64,000 bases of DNA from Streptomyces shenzhenensis. GTDB taxonomy: Bacteria; Actinomycetota; Actinomycetes; Streptomycetales; Streptomycetaceae. The DNA is taken from assembly GCF_003688995.1 (NCBI RefSeq), contig NZ_PENI01000002.1:62001-126000 (forward strand), read 5' to 3'. The translations under genes and the position numbers were made by a program. Below the pieces are notes generated by a model. The model searched no databases and was not told the origin of the DNA. It saw only the letters and a program-made list of their open reading frames with translations. This document shows positions 54,226 through 63,816 of the stretch, piece by piece (positions within the stretch are counted from its first letter, which is position 1; each line of letters opens with the position of its first letter).

Positions 54226-54899
54226 GTCGGGCGGAGGTTGGCTGCTGTTCGGGCCAGGGCTTCGATGCGGGGCCAGTCCCGGGCTGCCACCGCGTCCGCC
54301 GGTACCATCCAAGTGCCGCCCACGCAGCCGACGTTGGGCAGGGACAGATACTCCGCGGCGTTCGCCGGGCCGATCCCTCCCGTGGGGCAGAAGCGGGCCT
54401 GCGGCAGCGGACCGGCCAGCGACTTCAGATACGCCGTACCGCCGGCCGCCTGCGCCGGGAAGAACTTCATCTCCCGCACCCCGCGTTCGAGCAGCGCCAC
54501 CACCTCCGACGTGGTCGAGACCCCTGGCAGGAACGGCACCCCGGACCCGGCCATCGCCGCCAGCAGCGCATCCGTCCAGCCGGGGCTGACCAGGAACCGC
54601 GCCCCGGCCGCGCACGAGTCGTCCACCTGCGCGCGGTCGAGGACCGTACCCGCGCCGACCACCGCGTCCGGCACCTCGGCGGCGATGGCCCGGATCGCCG
54701 CCAGCGCCGCGGGCGTCCGCAGCGTCACCTCGATCGCGGGCAGCCCGCCCGCGACCAGCGCCCTCGCGAGCGGCACGGCGTCGGCGGCGTCCGCCAGCAC
54801 GACCACGGGCAGAACGGGCGCGAGATCCAGCGGTGACGGAGGTGACGGCGGCGACAGCGGTGATATCGGCGATATCGGCGATGAGGACATGCCGCTCAT
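54219..54899 (-). CDS. eda: KDPG/KHG aldolase (2-dehydro-3-deoxy-phosphogluconate aldolase)
   Basis: A 226-residue class I aldolase. AIEVTLRT holds the catalytic Glu, EMKFFPAQAAGG the Schiff-base Lys, and PTGGIGPANAAEYL the phosphate site. It cleaves KDPG to pyruvate and glyceraldehyde-3-phosphate (or a related keto acid) in the cytosol. The ATG at 54899 is used; TTG 54947 or ATG 54890 are alternatives. The N-terminus has a short S/P/I-rich repeat from a 9-bp microsatellite (GATATCGGC). A palindrome lies upstream. Its 3' end is reiterated downstream. Confidence 0.88.
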   Translation of the reverse strand: MSGMSSSPISPISPLSPPSPPSPLDLAPVLPVVVLADAADAVPLARALVAGGLPAIEVTLRTPAALAAIRAIAAEVPDAVVGAGTVLDRAQVDDSCAAGARFLVSPGWTDALLAAMAGSGVPFLPGVSTTSEVVALLERGVREMKFFPAQAAGGTAYLKSLAGPLPQARFCPTGGIGPANAAEYLSLPNVGCVGGTWMVPADAVAARDWPRIEALARTAANLRPTA

Positions 54900-54913
54900 C
54901 CTGCCCGCGCCGA

Positions 54914-54945
54914 GCATCATGCGCAAAGGCCGTTGCGCATGATGC
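54914..54945. promoter_or_regulatory. Perfect 13-bp inverted repeat, operator candidate
   Basis: GCATCATGCGCAA and TTGCGCATGATGC are separated by six bases. The site sits 15 bases before the aldolase start and 23 bases after the end of the convergent-facing yaaA gene. It may bind a regulator or form an RNA hairpin over the ribosome site. The binding protein is unknown. Confidence 0.6.
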
Positions 54946-54967
54946 AACGCACGCCGCCTCCCCGGCC

Positions 54968-55750
54968 TCAGTGCACCTCGGCGACCAGCACGTCCAGCGA
55001 CCAGGCCCGGCCCGCCCGCGCGGGCGCCTGCGCCTCCACCACGTACCCGAGATCCCGCAGCGCCGTCACCAACTCACCCGGACCCTCCGGCGCGACACCG
55101 GACGACAGCAGACTCCGCACGATCCGCCCCTTCGTCGCCTTGTTGAAGTGGCTGACGACCTTCCGGGTCGGCGCGTGCAGCACCCGCACGGTCGCCGTCC
55201 GCCCCGCCACCTCGCCCTGCGGCTTCCACGCGGCGGCATACGCGGCGGAACGCAGATCGAGCACCAGCCCCTCACCGGCCACCGCGGGCAACACGTCCGC
55301 CAACGGGGTACGCCAGTGCGCGCCCAGCGCCCCGAGACCGGGCAGCCGTACCCCCATCGAGCAGCGGTACGACGGAATCCGGTCCGTCACCCGGAGCGCA
55401 CCCCACAGCCCGGAGAAGACCAACAGCGACCGCGCGGCGCGCCGCTTGGCGGCCGGATCCAGGGAGGCCAGGCCGAGGGCGTCGTAGAGCACACCCGTGT
55501 AGATCTCCCCGGCGGGCCGCGCCCCGGCCGTGCGCAACCCGGCGTTCTTCGCCACCTCGCCGCGCAGGCCCTCGCTCAGCCCGAGCACCTCGCGCGCCTT
55601 GACCTCGTCGCCCGTGCACAGTTCGACCAGCTCGTCGAGGACGGCCGCACGGGCGGCGGCCAGCCCCGGCAAGGACAGCGACTCCGGCTTCAGCGGGGCG
55701 CCACGGCCGGACGCGGCCTTGCCTTCGGACGGCGGCAGCAGGACAAGCAA
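54968..55750 (-). CDS. yaaA: Peroxide stress protein YaaA family
   Basis: A 260-residue DUF328/YaaA protein: LLVLLPPSEGKA at the N-terminus, YTGVLYDALGL, VFSGLWGALRVTDRIPSYR, and FNKATKGRIVRSLL. E. coli YaaA limits intracellular iron under peroxide stress and binds DNA; the actinobacterial role is assumed similar. The TTG start at 55750 is chosen for AAGGAG six bases upstream and no nearby ATG/GTG. It is divergent from the AraC gene. Confidence 0.85.
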   Translation of the reverse strand: MLVLLPPSEGKAASGRGAPLKPESLSLPGLAAARAAVLDELVELCTGDEVKAREVLGLSEGLRGEVAKNAGLRTAGARPAGEIYTGVLYDALGLASLDPAAKRRAARSLLVFSGLWGALRVTDRIPSYRCSMGVRLPGLGALGAHWRTPLADVLPAVAGEGLVLDLRSAAYAAAWKPQGEVAGRTATVRVLHAPTRKVVSHFNKATKGRIVRSLLSSGVAPEGPGELVTALRDLGYVVEAQAPARAGRAWSLDVLVAEVH

Positions 55751-55891
55751 CGCGTACTCCTTCTCTCGGCCTTCGCGCCAGCGTACGGCGTACGGCAGGC
55801 ACACAGCCGACCCGGCGCGGCGCCCCGGCGGCATGGAACCGGGGCCCGAAGGTGTTGCACCCCCGTAGGCGCGAACACGAAGGGGAGGGGT

Positions 55892-56725
55892 GTGGGGCCG
55901 GTGGCCGAGCAGGCACGGTGGACGAGGGCGCGACTGGGCAGCTGCGGCCCGCCGCTCGACCTGCTGACCGCCCGCTTCCAGCGACACGTCTACGCCCCGC
56001 ACGCGCACGAGGAGTTCACCATCGGCGTCTGCGTCGGCGGCGCCGAGGTCATCGACTACCGCGGCGGCCGCATCCGCACCGGACCCGGCTCCATCATCGT
56101 CCTCGCCCCCGGCGAGATGCACACCGGCGGCCCCGCCACCAGCACCGACGGCTACGCCTACCGCGCCCTGTACGCCGACCCGGCGCTGCTCGCCGACGGC
56201 ACCCTCGGCGGCGTACCGCACTTTCGCGAACCCGTCCTCGCCGACCCCGAACTCGCCGCCGCGTTCCGGCTCGCGCACACCGACCTGAGCGCCCGCCCCG
56301 ACCCGCTGGAGGCCGAGTCCCGGCTGCCCTGGCTGCTCACCGCGCTGGCCCGCCGGCACTCCACGGCACGCCCGGCCCCCGACCTCGTACCGGGCGCCGC
56401 CGGCCTCGCCCGAGCGGTCCGCGACCGCCTGGCCGGTGAACTGACCGCCCCGCCCTCCCTCGCCGCCCTCGCCACCGACCTCGGCCTGTCCCGCTACCAA
56501 CTCCTGCGGGCCTTCCGTACGACCATGGGTATACCCCCCTACGCCTGGCTCGCCCAGTACCGGGTGACCCGGGCGCGCGGCCTGCTGGAGGCCGGCCTGC
56601 GCCCCGCCGAGGTCGCCGCCCTCGTCGGCTTCGCCGACCAGGCGCACCTCACGCGCTGGTTCCGCCGGGTGCTCGGGGTGACCCCGGCGGCGTACCGCAA
56701 CAGCGTTCAAGACGCCGCCCGGTGA
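55892..56725 (+). CDS. AraC-family transcriptional regulator
   Basis: A 277-residue regulator. The N-terminal cupin-like sensor has HAHEEFTIGVCVGGAEVIDY; the C-terminal AraC DNA-binding domain has LAALATDLGLSRYQLLRAFR and VAALVGFADQAHLTRWFRRV. It probably controls the following exporter gene, 19 bases downstream. GTG at 55892 is the start; GTG at 55901 is possible and has a better-spaced GGAGGGG. Confidence 0.85.
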   Translation: MGPVAEQARWTRARLGSCGPPLDLLTARFQRHVYAPHAHEEFTIGVCVGGAEVIDYRGGRIRTGPGSIIVLAPGEMHTGGPATSTDGYAYRALYADPALLADGTLGGVPHFREPVLADPELAAAFRLAHTDLSARPDPLEAESRLPWLLTALARRHSTARPAPDLVPGAAGLARAVRDRLAGELTAPPSLAALATDLGLSRYQLLRAFRTTMGIPPYAWLAQYRVTRARGLLEAGLRPAEVAALVGFADQAHLTRWFRRVLGVTPAAYRNSVQDAAR

Positions 56726-56744
56726 GCGGGCCGAGACTCGGCGC

Positions 56745-57674
56745 ATGACTGCACGCGGCTGGTTCCTGTTCTCCCTGATGGGAGTCGTCTGGGGCATCCC
56801 CTATCTGATGATCAAGGTGGCGGTGGACGCGGTGTCCCCGTCGATGGTGGTGTTCACGCGCTGCGCCCTCGGCGCGCTCCTCCTGCTCCCGTTCGCGCTC
56901 CGCCAGGGCGGCCTGACCGGGACCGTACGGGCGCACTGGCGGCCCATGCTGGCCTTCGCGTGCATCGAGATCATCGGCCCCTGGTTCACCCTGACCGACG
57001 CCGAGCGGAACCTGTCCAGCTCCACCGCGGGCCTGCTGATCGCGGGCGTCCCGATCGTGGGCGTGCTCCTCGCCAGGTTCTTCGGCGACGCGGAACGGCT
57101 GGGTGTCCGGCGGCTGACCGGGCTGGCGCTCGGCCTCGGCGGGGTCGTGGTGCTCACCGTCCCCCAGCTGACCGGCGGTGACGCCCGCTCCCTCGGCGAG
57201 GTGCTGCTGACGGTGCTGGGCTACGCCACGGCCCCGCTGATAGCCGCCCGCTGGCTCAAGGACGTACCGTCCCTGCACCTCACGGCGCCCTGCCTGGCCC
57301 TGGCCGCGCTGGTCTACGCTCCGGCCGCCGCCGTGTCCTGGCCGTCCGCCATGCCTTCCGCGCAGGTGCTGGCCGCGCTGGCCGGTCTGGGCGTGATCTG
57401 CACGGCCGTCGCCTTCGTCGCCTTCCTGGAACTGATCAAGGAGGTCGGCCCGACCCGGGCCACCGTCTTCACCTACGTCAACCCGGCGGTCGCGGTCGCG
57501 GCGGGCGCGCTGTTCCTGGACGAGCCGCTGACGGCCGGGATCACCGTGGCGTTCGCCCTGATCCTGGCCGGCTCGGTACTGGCCACGGCCGCCGGTCCGC
57601 GCCGCCCCGCACGCCCGGTAACATGGTCGACACGGCAGACGAGCCGGGCGGACGGCCGCGTGGAGTCCCCCTAG
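56745..57674 (+). CDS. EamA-family transporter (DMT exporter)
   Basis: A 309-residue protein with about ten hydrophobic helices in two EamA repeats (WGIPYLMIKVAVDAVSPSM; VFTYVNPAVAVAAGALFLDE). It is likely an exporter of small metabolites. It lies 19 bases after the AraC gene, so they may form a unit. The last ~13 codons (RQTSRADGRVESP) overlap the 5' end of rnpB: the C-terminal tail is encoded by the RNase P RNA gene. Confidence 0.85.
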   Translation: MTARGWFLFSLMGVVWGIPYLMIKVAVDAVSPSMVVFTRCALGALLLLPFALRQGGLTGTVRAHWRPMLAFACIEIIGPWFTLTDAERNLSSSTAGLLIAGVPIVGVLLARFFGDAERLGVRRLTGLALGLGGVVVLTVPQLTGGDARSLGEVLLTVLGYATAPLIAARWLKDVPSLHLTAPCLALAALVYAPAAAVSWPSAMPSAQVLAALAGLGVICTAVAFVAFLELIKEVGPTRATVFTYVNPAVAVAAGALFLDEPLTAGITVAFALILAGSVLATAAGPRRPARPVTWSTRQTSRADGRVESP

Positions 57675-58043
57675 GGGGCTTCCCGAGGAACGTCCGGGCT
57701 CCACAGGGCAGGGTGGTGGCTAACGGCCACCCGGGGTGACCCGCGGGACAGTGCCACAGAAAACAGACCGCCCGGCGCTTCGGCGCCGGGTAAGGGTGAA
57801 ACGGTGGTGTAAGAGACCACCAGTGCCCAGGGTGACCTGGGCAGCTAGGTAAACCCCACCCGGAGCAAGGTCAAGAGGGAGCACCCCGGTGTTCCTGCGC
57901 GGACGTTCGAGGGCTGCCCGCCCGAGTCCGCGGGTAGACCGCACGAGGCCGGTGGCAACACCGGCCCTAGATGGATGGCCGTCACCCCGGCCTCCGCGAG
58001 GACCCGGGGGACAGAACCCGGCGTATAGCCCTGCTCGTCTGCC
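57634..58043 (+). ncRNA. rnpB: RNase P RNA, class A
   Basis: The catalytic RNA that trims tRNA 5' ends. Conserved blocks are GAGGAACGTCCGGGCTCCA (57685), ACAGAAAACAGACCGCC (57756), GTAAGGGTGAAACGGTG (57790) and GCAAGGTCAAGAGGGAG. P1 is formed by GCAGACGAG (57635-57643) with CTCGTCTGC (58034-58042). The region 57634-57674 is also coding for the EamA protein. A promoter must lie inside that gene. Confidence 0.92.
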
Positions 58044-58546
58044 GCTCTCTATTTCCGCAGGTCAGAGCCCATGTTCACTCGTTGAACAAACTGGCCGGGT
58101 CGAATCCGGGTCGAATCCGGACCGTGTAGGCGGGCGGCGACGCGGAGACATGCGGCTCGTATCGTCCGTCCTGTCCCCTTGATATGGGACATACAGGGTG
58201 TATGGGGCACCAGCCGGGTGCGGGATGGCCCCAAGTCAGTGGTCAGCGAGTGGGGACGCTTCGGGCGCCTTCGAAAGTATCGTCCGGCGTTTCTCCTTGC
58301 TGGAGAGCGGTGATCTGCGCTGGGTGCAAGTCATTCCGTCTGCTGGCGGCCCACAGAGCAATTCGGGAGCGGCGGGTGGACGTGGGCATCGCGGAAGCAG
58401 TCGAGCGGTAAGCCAGGGCCGTGCGCCAGCCGAGTCAACGCGCGTTCCCGGATCCGGTGGGCAATCAGCGCGGGGTGGCCCTGGCGAGTGTCATTATCAC
58501 CGCTGGAGTGGTGTATTGACGGCCACTCGGTGATCTCGATTTGAGG
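58044..58546. other. Gap between rnpB and the transposase remnant
   Basis: The 503 bases hold no gene I can support. There is a 12-bp direct repeat (GGGTCGAATCCG at about 58097 and 58109) resembling a tRNA T-arm, but no acceptor or anticodon arm. A TTGATATGGGACATACAGG stretch near 58181 looks like a small palindrome. It is probably decayed mobile-element flank. Confidence 0.5.
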
Positions 58547-59218
58547 CTATGCGGTGAGTTCGGTGGGCAGGGCGGTCTCGTCTGTTTCTGACTCGATCGG
58601 GTGGAGGCGGGCTTTGGTGAGGAGTTCGCGGCCCATGTAGCGGCGGGCCTCGGTCCACTCGTCGTTCTGCTCGGCCAGGACCGCGCCGCCGAGCCGGATC
58701 ACGGCGGTGCGGTCGGGGAAGATGCCGACCACGTCGGTGCGCCGCCGGATCTCCTTGTTCAGCCGCTCCTGCGGATTGTTCGACCAGATCTGCCGCCAGA
58801 TCTCGCGGGGGAAGGCGGTGAAGGCCAGCAGGTCATGCTGGGCGGCGTCCAAGTGGGCGGCGGCTTTGGGGAACTTGGCCTCCAGCGCGTCCAGGATGTG
58901 TGTCATCTGGGCCTTCACCGCGTTGGTGTCGGGCCGTTCGAAGACGGTTCGCAGCAGGGTGGCCACCCACGGCTGGGCCGATTTCGGAAAAGGCCCGGCA
59001 TCCAGCGGGTGGTTGCGGGCCTCGATCACCGGCCGGGCCTGCTCCCACCCGGCGACCGGTCGGCCGACGAGTGTACTGACCGCGGTATCCCCCCCAGCAC
59101 TCGCGGCACGGTGAACAGCGGCACCTGACCGCGTACCTGCGCTTCCATCCGTGAGCTGGACCGCCCGCGGCCGTGCCTCTGAAAAGGCCCAGAGACCACT
59201 CGGCGTCGTCCTCGGCAC
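58547..59218 (-). pseudogene. IS256/IS1081-like transposase, C-terminal remnant
   Basis: The last ~146 codons (58547 to about 58990) match Mutator-type transposases: FPKSAQPWVATLLRTVFERP, FPREIWRQIWSNNPQERLNK, RRTDVVGIFPDRTAVIRLGG, EQNDEWTEARRYMGRELL. Upstream of about 58990 the frame is open to 59218 but encodes no transposase sequence, so the N-terminal two-thirds with the catalytic aspartates are missing. No terminal repeats were found. The element is inactive. Confidence 0.8.
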
Positions 59219-59385
59219 GGATCGCCACCAGGCAAAGCTTGCACAGCCCGTCCGTGTTGAAGTGCTCCACTATCGACGACTGTTCGCAAGGCGGCAGGGC
59301 GGTCGGTTTGCCGGCCGCGCCGTCCGGCGCCGTCTGCGCCAGGTGGTTCCGGAGAGCCCTACGCGGATCCGGCATGTCCGGCCGT

Positions 59386-60042
59386 TCATGCCGGTCTTAC
59401 GAGACCGGTGTCGTAGGCGAAGATCACGGCTTGGACGCGGTCGCGAGCCCCGATCTTGGGGAGTATGCGAGTGATGTGGGATTTGACTGTGGACTCGGCG
59501 AGGTGAAGGCGTTCGGCGATCTCGCCGTTGGTCCAGCCCGTGGCGATGGCGGTGAGAACTTCACGCTCGCGGTCGCTGAGGTGGGCGAGGCGCTGTTGCT
59601 GCTGTGGGGAGTGGCCGGGCAGCCGGTCGCTGAAGGTGTCGATGAGTTTGCGGGTCAGGCCGGGGGAGATGACGGCGTCACCGGCGGCGACCGCCCGGAC
59701 TCCGGCGACGAGCTCCTCGGGCAGGGCGTCTTTGAGGAGGAAGCCGCTTGCTCCGGCGCGCAGGGCTTCGTAGGCGTACTCGTCGAGGTCGAAGGTGGTC
59801 AGGACGAGGACACGGGAGCGTCCGCCCAAGTCCATGATTCGGCGGGTTGCTTCAATGCCGTCCATGCCGGGCATCCGGACGTCCATCAGGACGACGTCGG
59901 GGCGGAGTTCGGCGGTGAGGCGGACGGCTTCGGCCCCGACGCCCGCCTCACCGATGACCGTGATGTCGGGATGCTGTTCCATGAGCATGCTGAAGCCCAT
60001 GCGCTGCAGAGCCTGGTCGTCGACGATGAGGATGGTGGTCAT
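59386..60042 (-). CDS. NarL/LuxR-family response regulator
   Basis: A 218-residue response regulator. Receiver: ILIVDDQALQRMG with Asp pocket, phosphorylation Asp in VVLMDVRMPGMDG, FLLKDALPEE. C-terminal LuxR helix-turn-helix: LSDREREVLTAIATGWTNGE and HLAESTVKSHITRILPKIG. The ATG overlaps the stop of the histidine kinase gene as ATGA, so they are one signalling unit. The target is probably the MMPL transporter gene upstream. Confidence 0.92.
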   Translation of the reverse strand: MTTILIVDDQALQRMGFSMLMEQHPDITVIGEAGVGAEAVRLTAELRPDVVLMDVRMPGMDGIEATRRIMDLGGRSRVLVLTTFDLDEYAYEALRAGASGFLLKDALPEELVAGVRAVAAGDAVISPGLTRKLIDTFSDRLPGHSPQQQQRLAHLSDREREVLTAIATGWTNGEIAERLHLAESTVKSHITRILPKIGARDRVQAVIFAYDTGLVRPA

Positions 60043-61385
60043 GCGGGGTTCTCCGGGAGAGGTGGGGCCGTCCCGCCTTCGGTGGAAGCGGGCTTAACAG
60101 GTGCGCTGCGGGGGATGAGGCGAGCATGGACGGTCCAGCCGCCGTGGGTGTTGGGACCGGCGGTGACGTCTCCCTGGTAGAGGGCGGCGCGTTGCCGCAT
60201 GCCGACCAGGCCGCGACCGCCCGAGACGGTACGGCTGGCCGTGGCGGTACGAGAGGGGCCGGTGTCCTCGACGGTGATGTGCAGCGCGTCTGGGCGGAGT
60301 GTGAGAGAGACCCGGACGGAGGTGGTCGGGGCGGCGTACTTGACGGTGTTGGTCAGGGCTTCCTGGATGATGCGGTAGACGGTCAGTTGGAATCCTGGAG
60401 TCAGACTGGTGAGATCGCCGTGGATGGTGAGGTCGGCGGTGGGGCCGGCGGCCTGGACTCGCTCCAGTAGCGGGTTGAGATCGGCGAGGCCGGGCTGTGG
60501 GGCGAGGGGCGCGTCGGGGGGATGGTTCTTCGCCGTGCCGTTGTCCGGGCCGTGGTCGATGACGGCGAGCAGACGGCGCAGTTCCGCCAGGGCGTCCCGG
60601 CCGCTTGAGCTGATGATGCGCAGTGTCTGGGCACCGCGTTCTGGTCTGGCTTCAGTGAGCCCGGCGGCTCCGTCTGCGAGGCCGACGATCACGGCGAGGG
60701 TGTGGCCGAGGATGTCGTGCATCTCGCGGGAGATGCGGGTACGTTCCTCGGCGGCGGCGAGCTGAGCTTCGTGGGCGCGCTGTTTTTTCAGGGCAATGGT
60801 GTAGGCGTCGGCCAGGCGGACCATCAGGCCGAGCGCGGCGAACGACGCCATGGCAACCATCACGATCAGCGTGGTGACCTCAGGGCGTGTGGCGTATTCC
60901 AGTTGATCGCCGTTCCAGAAGACGTAGGCCCACGCGGCAAGCTGGACGGTGGTGACACCGACGGCGAGCATGATCTGGCGTGGGGAACAGAACCGGCCCA
61001 CATTGAACAGGGCCACCACCCGTGCGACCTCGGCTCCGGTCAGCACGCCGAACGGGAGGGCAACGACCGAGGCGGCGGTGGTGAGGGCGAAGACCAGCAT
61101 GGGCCGTCGCTCCCGCCACAGCAGTGGGACGGTGAAGGCGAGGATCAACGGAAGTTTCTCGTCGCCCACGTTGTAGGGGTTGAGGTAGGAGTCGACGCCC
61201 GCCAGGGTGCACAGGGCCGGCACTCCCCAACGCCGGATGCGGGGGTGCGCCCGCTCGGCACGACGCCAGACGGCCAGTCGGGCCATGACCGACACGATCA
61301 CGCTCTGCTCCGGGTCATCGGTCAGAGTCTCCAGAAGCCGGTGATGGTCCGGGCGCCCGGACGAGGGGGAGCTGGGTCTGGTCAC
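60039..61385 (-). CDS. Sensor histidine kinase (HisKA_3)
   Basis: A 448-residue membrane kinase. After a short N-terminus, hydrophobic segments (about 45-180) form the sensor membrane part. EERTRISREMHDILGHTLAV holds the phospho-accepting His of the HisKA_3 type, and a HATPase_c follows with QEALTNTVKYA and GGRGLVGMRQRA. The start is GTG at 61385 with GAGGA upstream; ATG at 61286 is an alternative. It lies 82 bases after the MMPL gene stop and overlaps the response regulator. Confidence 0.9.
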   Translation of the reverse strand: MTRPSSPSSGRPDHHRLLETLTDDPEQSVIVSVMARLAVWRRAERAHPRIRRWGVPALCTLAGVDSYLNPYNVGDEKLPLILAFTVPLLWRERRPMLVFALTTAASVVALPFGVLTGAEVARVVALFNVGRFCSPRQIMLAVGVTTVQLAAWAYVFWNGDQLEYATRPEVTTLIVMVAMASFAALGLMVRLADAYTIALKKQRAHEAQLAAAEERTRISREMHDILGHTLAVIVGLADGAAGLTEARPERGAQTLRIISSSGRDALAELRRLLAVIDHGPDNGTAKNHPPDAPLAPQPGLADLNPLLERVQAAGPTADLTIHGDLTSLTPGFQLTVYRIIQEALTNTVKYAAPTTSVRVSLTLRPDALHITVEDTGPSRTATASRTVSGGRGLVGMRQRAALYQGDVTAGPNTHGGWTVHARLIPRSAPVKPASTEGGTAPPLPENPA

Positions 61386-61467
61386 GGGACGGGTCCTCGT
61401 TGGTCGGGGCCGTCCGCCAGCCTTCAGAGGAGTGGTCCAGCGGACGGGCCAGGGTGACAGGATGGGC

Positions 61468-63816
61468 TCAGTTGCTTTCGTCCTGGCCGGCGTCGCCGGT
61501 GCGCCGAGGGAAGGGCAGGCCCCGGGGCTGTCGTAGTGCTGCGGGGGGCGGCGGAGCCGTGTCCGTCGTACCGGTGAGGGACGGGGCCTCGGTGCCCACG
61601 CTGGCAAGAACCGGCTCGCGGAGGATGAGGGTCGCCGAGGAGTCTTGTCGAGCCAGCGCCTTGCGTAGCTTCTCACCCTCGACGTCAACATCCGGCATAG
61701 CCCGGTCGAGCCACTTCGGCAGGACCCAGGAGCGGTGTCCGAGCAGGACCATGACTGCGGGGACGATGGTCATCCTGACGACGAAGGCGTCGAAGAGAAC
61801 AGCGGAGGCGAGCCCGAGGCCGATGGACTTGATGAGGGCCGCGTCGTCGAGAAGGAACCCGGAAAAGACGGAGATCATGATGACGGCGGCAGCGGTGACG
61901 ACGCGGGCGCTGTGCCGGAAACCTCCGACGATCGCTTGCGTCGGGGAGGCACCGTGGACGTACTCCTCGCGCATCCGGGTCACGAGGAAGACTTCGTAGT
62001 CCATGGCGAGACCGAAGACGACACCGATCAACAGGATGGGCAGCATGCTGACGATCGGACCGGTCTGGTCGATACCGAAGAGGTCCTTCATCCAGCCCCA
62101 CTGAAAGACCGCGACCAGCAGACCGAGAGTGGCGGTCACACTGAGAAGGAAGCCGAGGGCCGCCTTGAGCGGGACCAGGATCGAGCGGAAGACAAGCATC
62201 AGTAGGACAAGCGCCATGCCTACGACGATGGCCAGGTAGGGGATGAGCGCTTGGAAAAGCTTGGTGGAGACGTCTATGTTGACGGCGGTGAAGCCGGTGA
62301 CCATCAGGTCAGCGCCGGACTCCTTTTGGAGGGCGCTGCTCTGGTCGCGGATGTCGGTGACGAGGTCCTTGGTGGCCTGACTGCTGGGCTCGCTCTTGGG
62401 GATGGCGCCGATCAGCGCCACGTTGCCCGCCTCGTTGAAGGTGGGCTTACTCGTTTCGGCGAGGTCCCCCATCTTGCTCAGCAAGGTGCTCGCCTGCGCG
62501 GCGGCGGCCTCGGGGTCGTTGCTGTCGCGGGCGTCGACGACGACGGTGAGCGGGCCGCTGAAGCCGGGCCCGAAGCCCTTGCTGAGGGTGTCGTAGGCGA
62601 CGCGCTGGGTGGAGCCCGGCGGCTTCATGGAGTCGTCGGGCAGCGCCAGCCGCAGGGAAGTCGCGGGCAGTGCGAGCAGTCCTAGGCCGAGGACGGACAC
62701 CGCGAGAACCTTGAGAGGGTTGCGGGTGACGAACCTCGCCCAGCGCACCCCCATCGTCTGCCCGCCCTCGCCGCGTTCCGCGGACTTCATCCGGCGGGTC
62801 AGCATCCTGTTGCTCATGATCCGCTTCCCGGCGAAGCCGAGGACGGCGGGCAGCAGGGTCAGCGCGATGAGGACGGCGACGGCGACGGCGAACGCGGAGG
62901 CGAGGCCCATCGAGGTGAGTGAGGCGATACCGATGACGCTCAGGCCGCCGAGGGCGACGATCACGGTAAGACCGGCGAAGACGACCGCCGACCCGGCGGT
63001 GCCCAGAGCACGGCCGGCTGCTTCTTCGGGGTCGTGGCCGTCACGCACCTCGGTGCGGTAGCGGGAGACGATGAACAGGGCGTAGTCGATGGCGACTGCC
63101 AGACCCAGCATGAGCGCCAGCGTGGATGCCTGCGAGGACATGTCCCAGATCTGGGTGGCGATGGTGATGCACAGGACCGCCGTCCCGACCCCGAGGATCG
63201 CGGTGAGCAGCGGCAGCCCGGCCGCGACCAGTGAACCGAAGGTGATCACGAGGGCGACGGCGGCTACCGCGAGGCCGAGCAGTTCGGCCAGCTTGCTGGA
63301 CGCCTTGTCCTCGACGGCGTTGCCGCCCAGGCTCACGGTCAGTCCGGCCTGTTGGCCCTGCTGGACAAGCTCGGCCTGGGCCTCGTACGCGGCCCGACTG
63401 ATTTCGGCCTGAGCGACCTTGTAAGTGACCTGGGCGTAGGCGATGGTGCCTGAGGTGCTGACCTGGCCGTCTGCGAAGGGTGCGGAGACGCCGGCGACTT
63501 GCGGTGACCCCGTCAGCTTCGCCACCAGGGACTCGATCTCTGCCTTGTTCTCCGCGGAGGTGAGCTTCTGACCGGCCGGGGCCTCGAAGACGATGCGGGC
63601 GGTCGCTCCGTCGGCGGACGCCTGCGGGAACTCTTTCTGCAGCAGGTCGATCGCCTGCTGCGACTGGGTGCCCGGCAGGCTGAGTCCGTCGGTGGTAGTG
63701 CCTGAGGAGCTGAAGGCTCCGATGCCGACGGCAGCCAGAACGACGATCCACAGGCTCAGGAAGAGGCGTCGGCGCCGGAAGGCCAATCGGCCGAGCCGAT
63801 AGAGGAAGGTGGCCAC
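61468..63816 (-). CDS. MMPL-family (RND) transporter
   Basis: A 782-residue protein with two RND halves: helix 1 after RRRRLFLSLWIVVLAAVGIG, a periplasm-like extracellular loop, several helices with GLAVAIDYALFIVSRYRTEV, then the second half with GVVFGLAMDYEVFLVTRMRE (proton-relay Asp and Tyr). The C-terminus is charged and cytosolic. MMPL proteins export lipids, siderophores or drugs in actinobacteria. The GTG start has GGGAG upstream. The kinase and response regulator genes follow, suggesting envelope-stress-type control. Confidence 0.9.
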   Translation of the reverse strand: MATFLYRLGRLAFRRRRLFLSLWIVVLAAVGIGAFSSSGTTTDGLSLPGTQSQQAIDLLQKEFPQASADGATARIVFEAPAGQKLTSAENKAEIESLVAKLTGSPQVAGVSAPFADGQVSTSGTIAYAQVTYKVAQAEISRAAYEAQAELVQQGQQAGLTVSLGGNAVEDKASSKLAELLGLAVAAVALVITFGSLVAAGLPLLTAILGVGTAVLCITIATQIWDMSSQASTLALMLGLAVAIDYALFIVSRYRTEVRDGHDPEEAAGRALGTAGSAVVFAGLTVIVALGGLSVIGIASLTSMGLASAFAVAVAVLIALTLLPAVLGFAGKRIMSNRMLTRRMKSAERGEGGQTMGVRWARFVTRNPLKVLAVSVLGLGLLALPATSLRLALPDDSMKPPGSTQRVAYDTLSKGFGPGFSGPLTVVVDARDSNDPEAAAAQASTLLSKMGDLAETSKPTFNEAGNVALIGAIPKSEPSSQATKDLVTDIRDQSSALQKESGADLMVTGFTAVNIDVSTKLFQALIPYLAIVVGMALVLLMLVFRSILVPLKAALGFLLSVTATLGLLVAVFQWGWMKDLFGIDQTGPIVSMLPILLIGVVFGLAMDYEVFLVTRMREEYVHGASPTQAIVGGFRHSARVVTAAAVIMISVFSGFLLDDAALIKSIGLGLASAVLFDAFVVRMTIVPAVMVLLGHRSWVLPKWLDRAMPDVDVEGEKLRKALARQDSSATLILREPVLASVGTEAPSLTGTTDTAPPPPAALRQPRGLPFPRRTGDAGQDESN

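Noticed and set aside
58090..58125. tRNA-like T-arm repeats
   Set aside because: Only a GGGTCGAATCC-type arm is present; no acceptor stem, D-arm or anticodon arm can be folded.
59219..59385. Coding remnant VEHFNTDGLCKLC between the transposase remnant and response regulator
   Set aside because: Short open frame without start, domain or partner; treated as decayed mobile-element flank.
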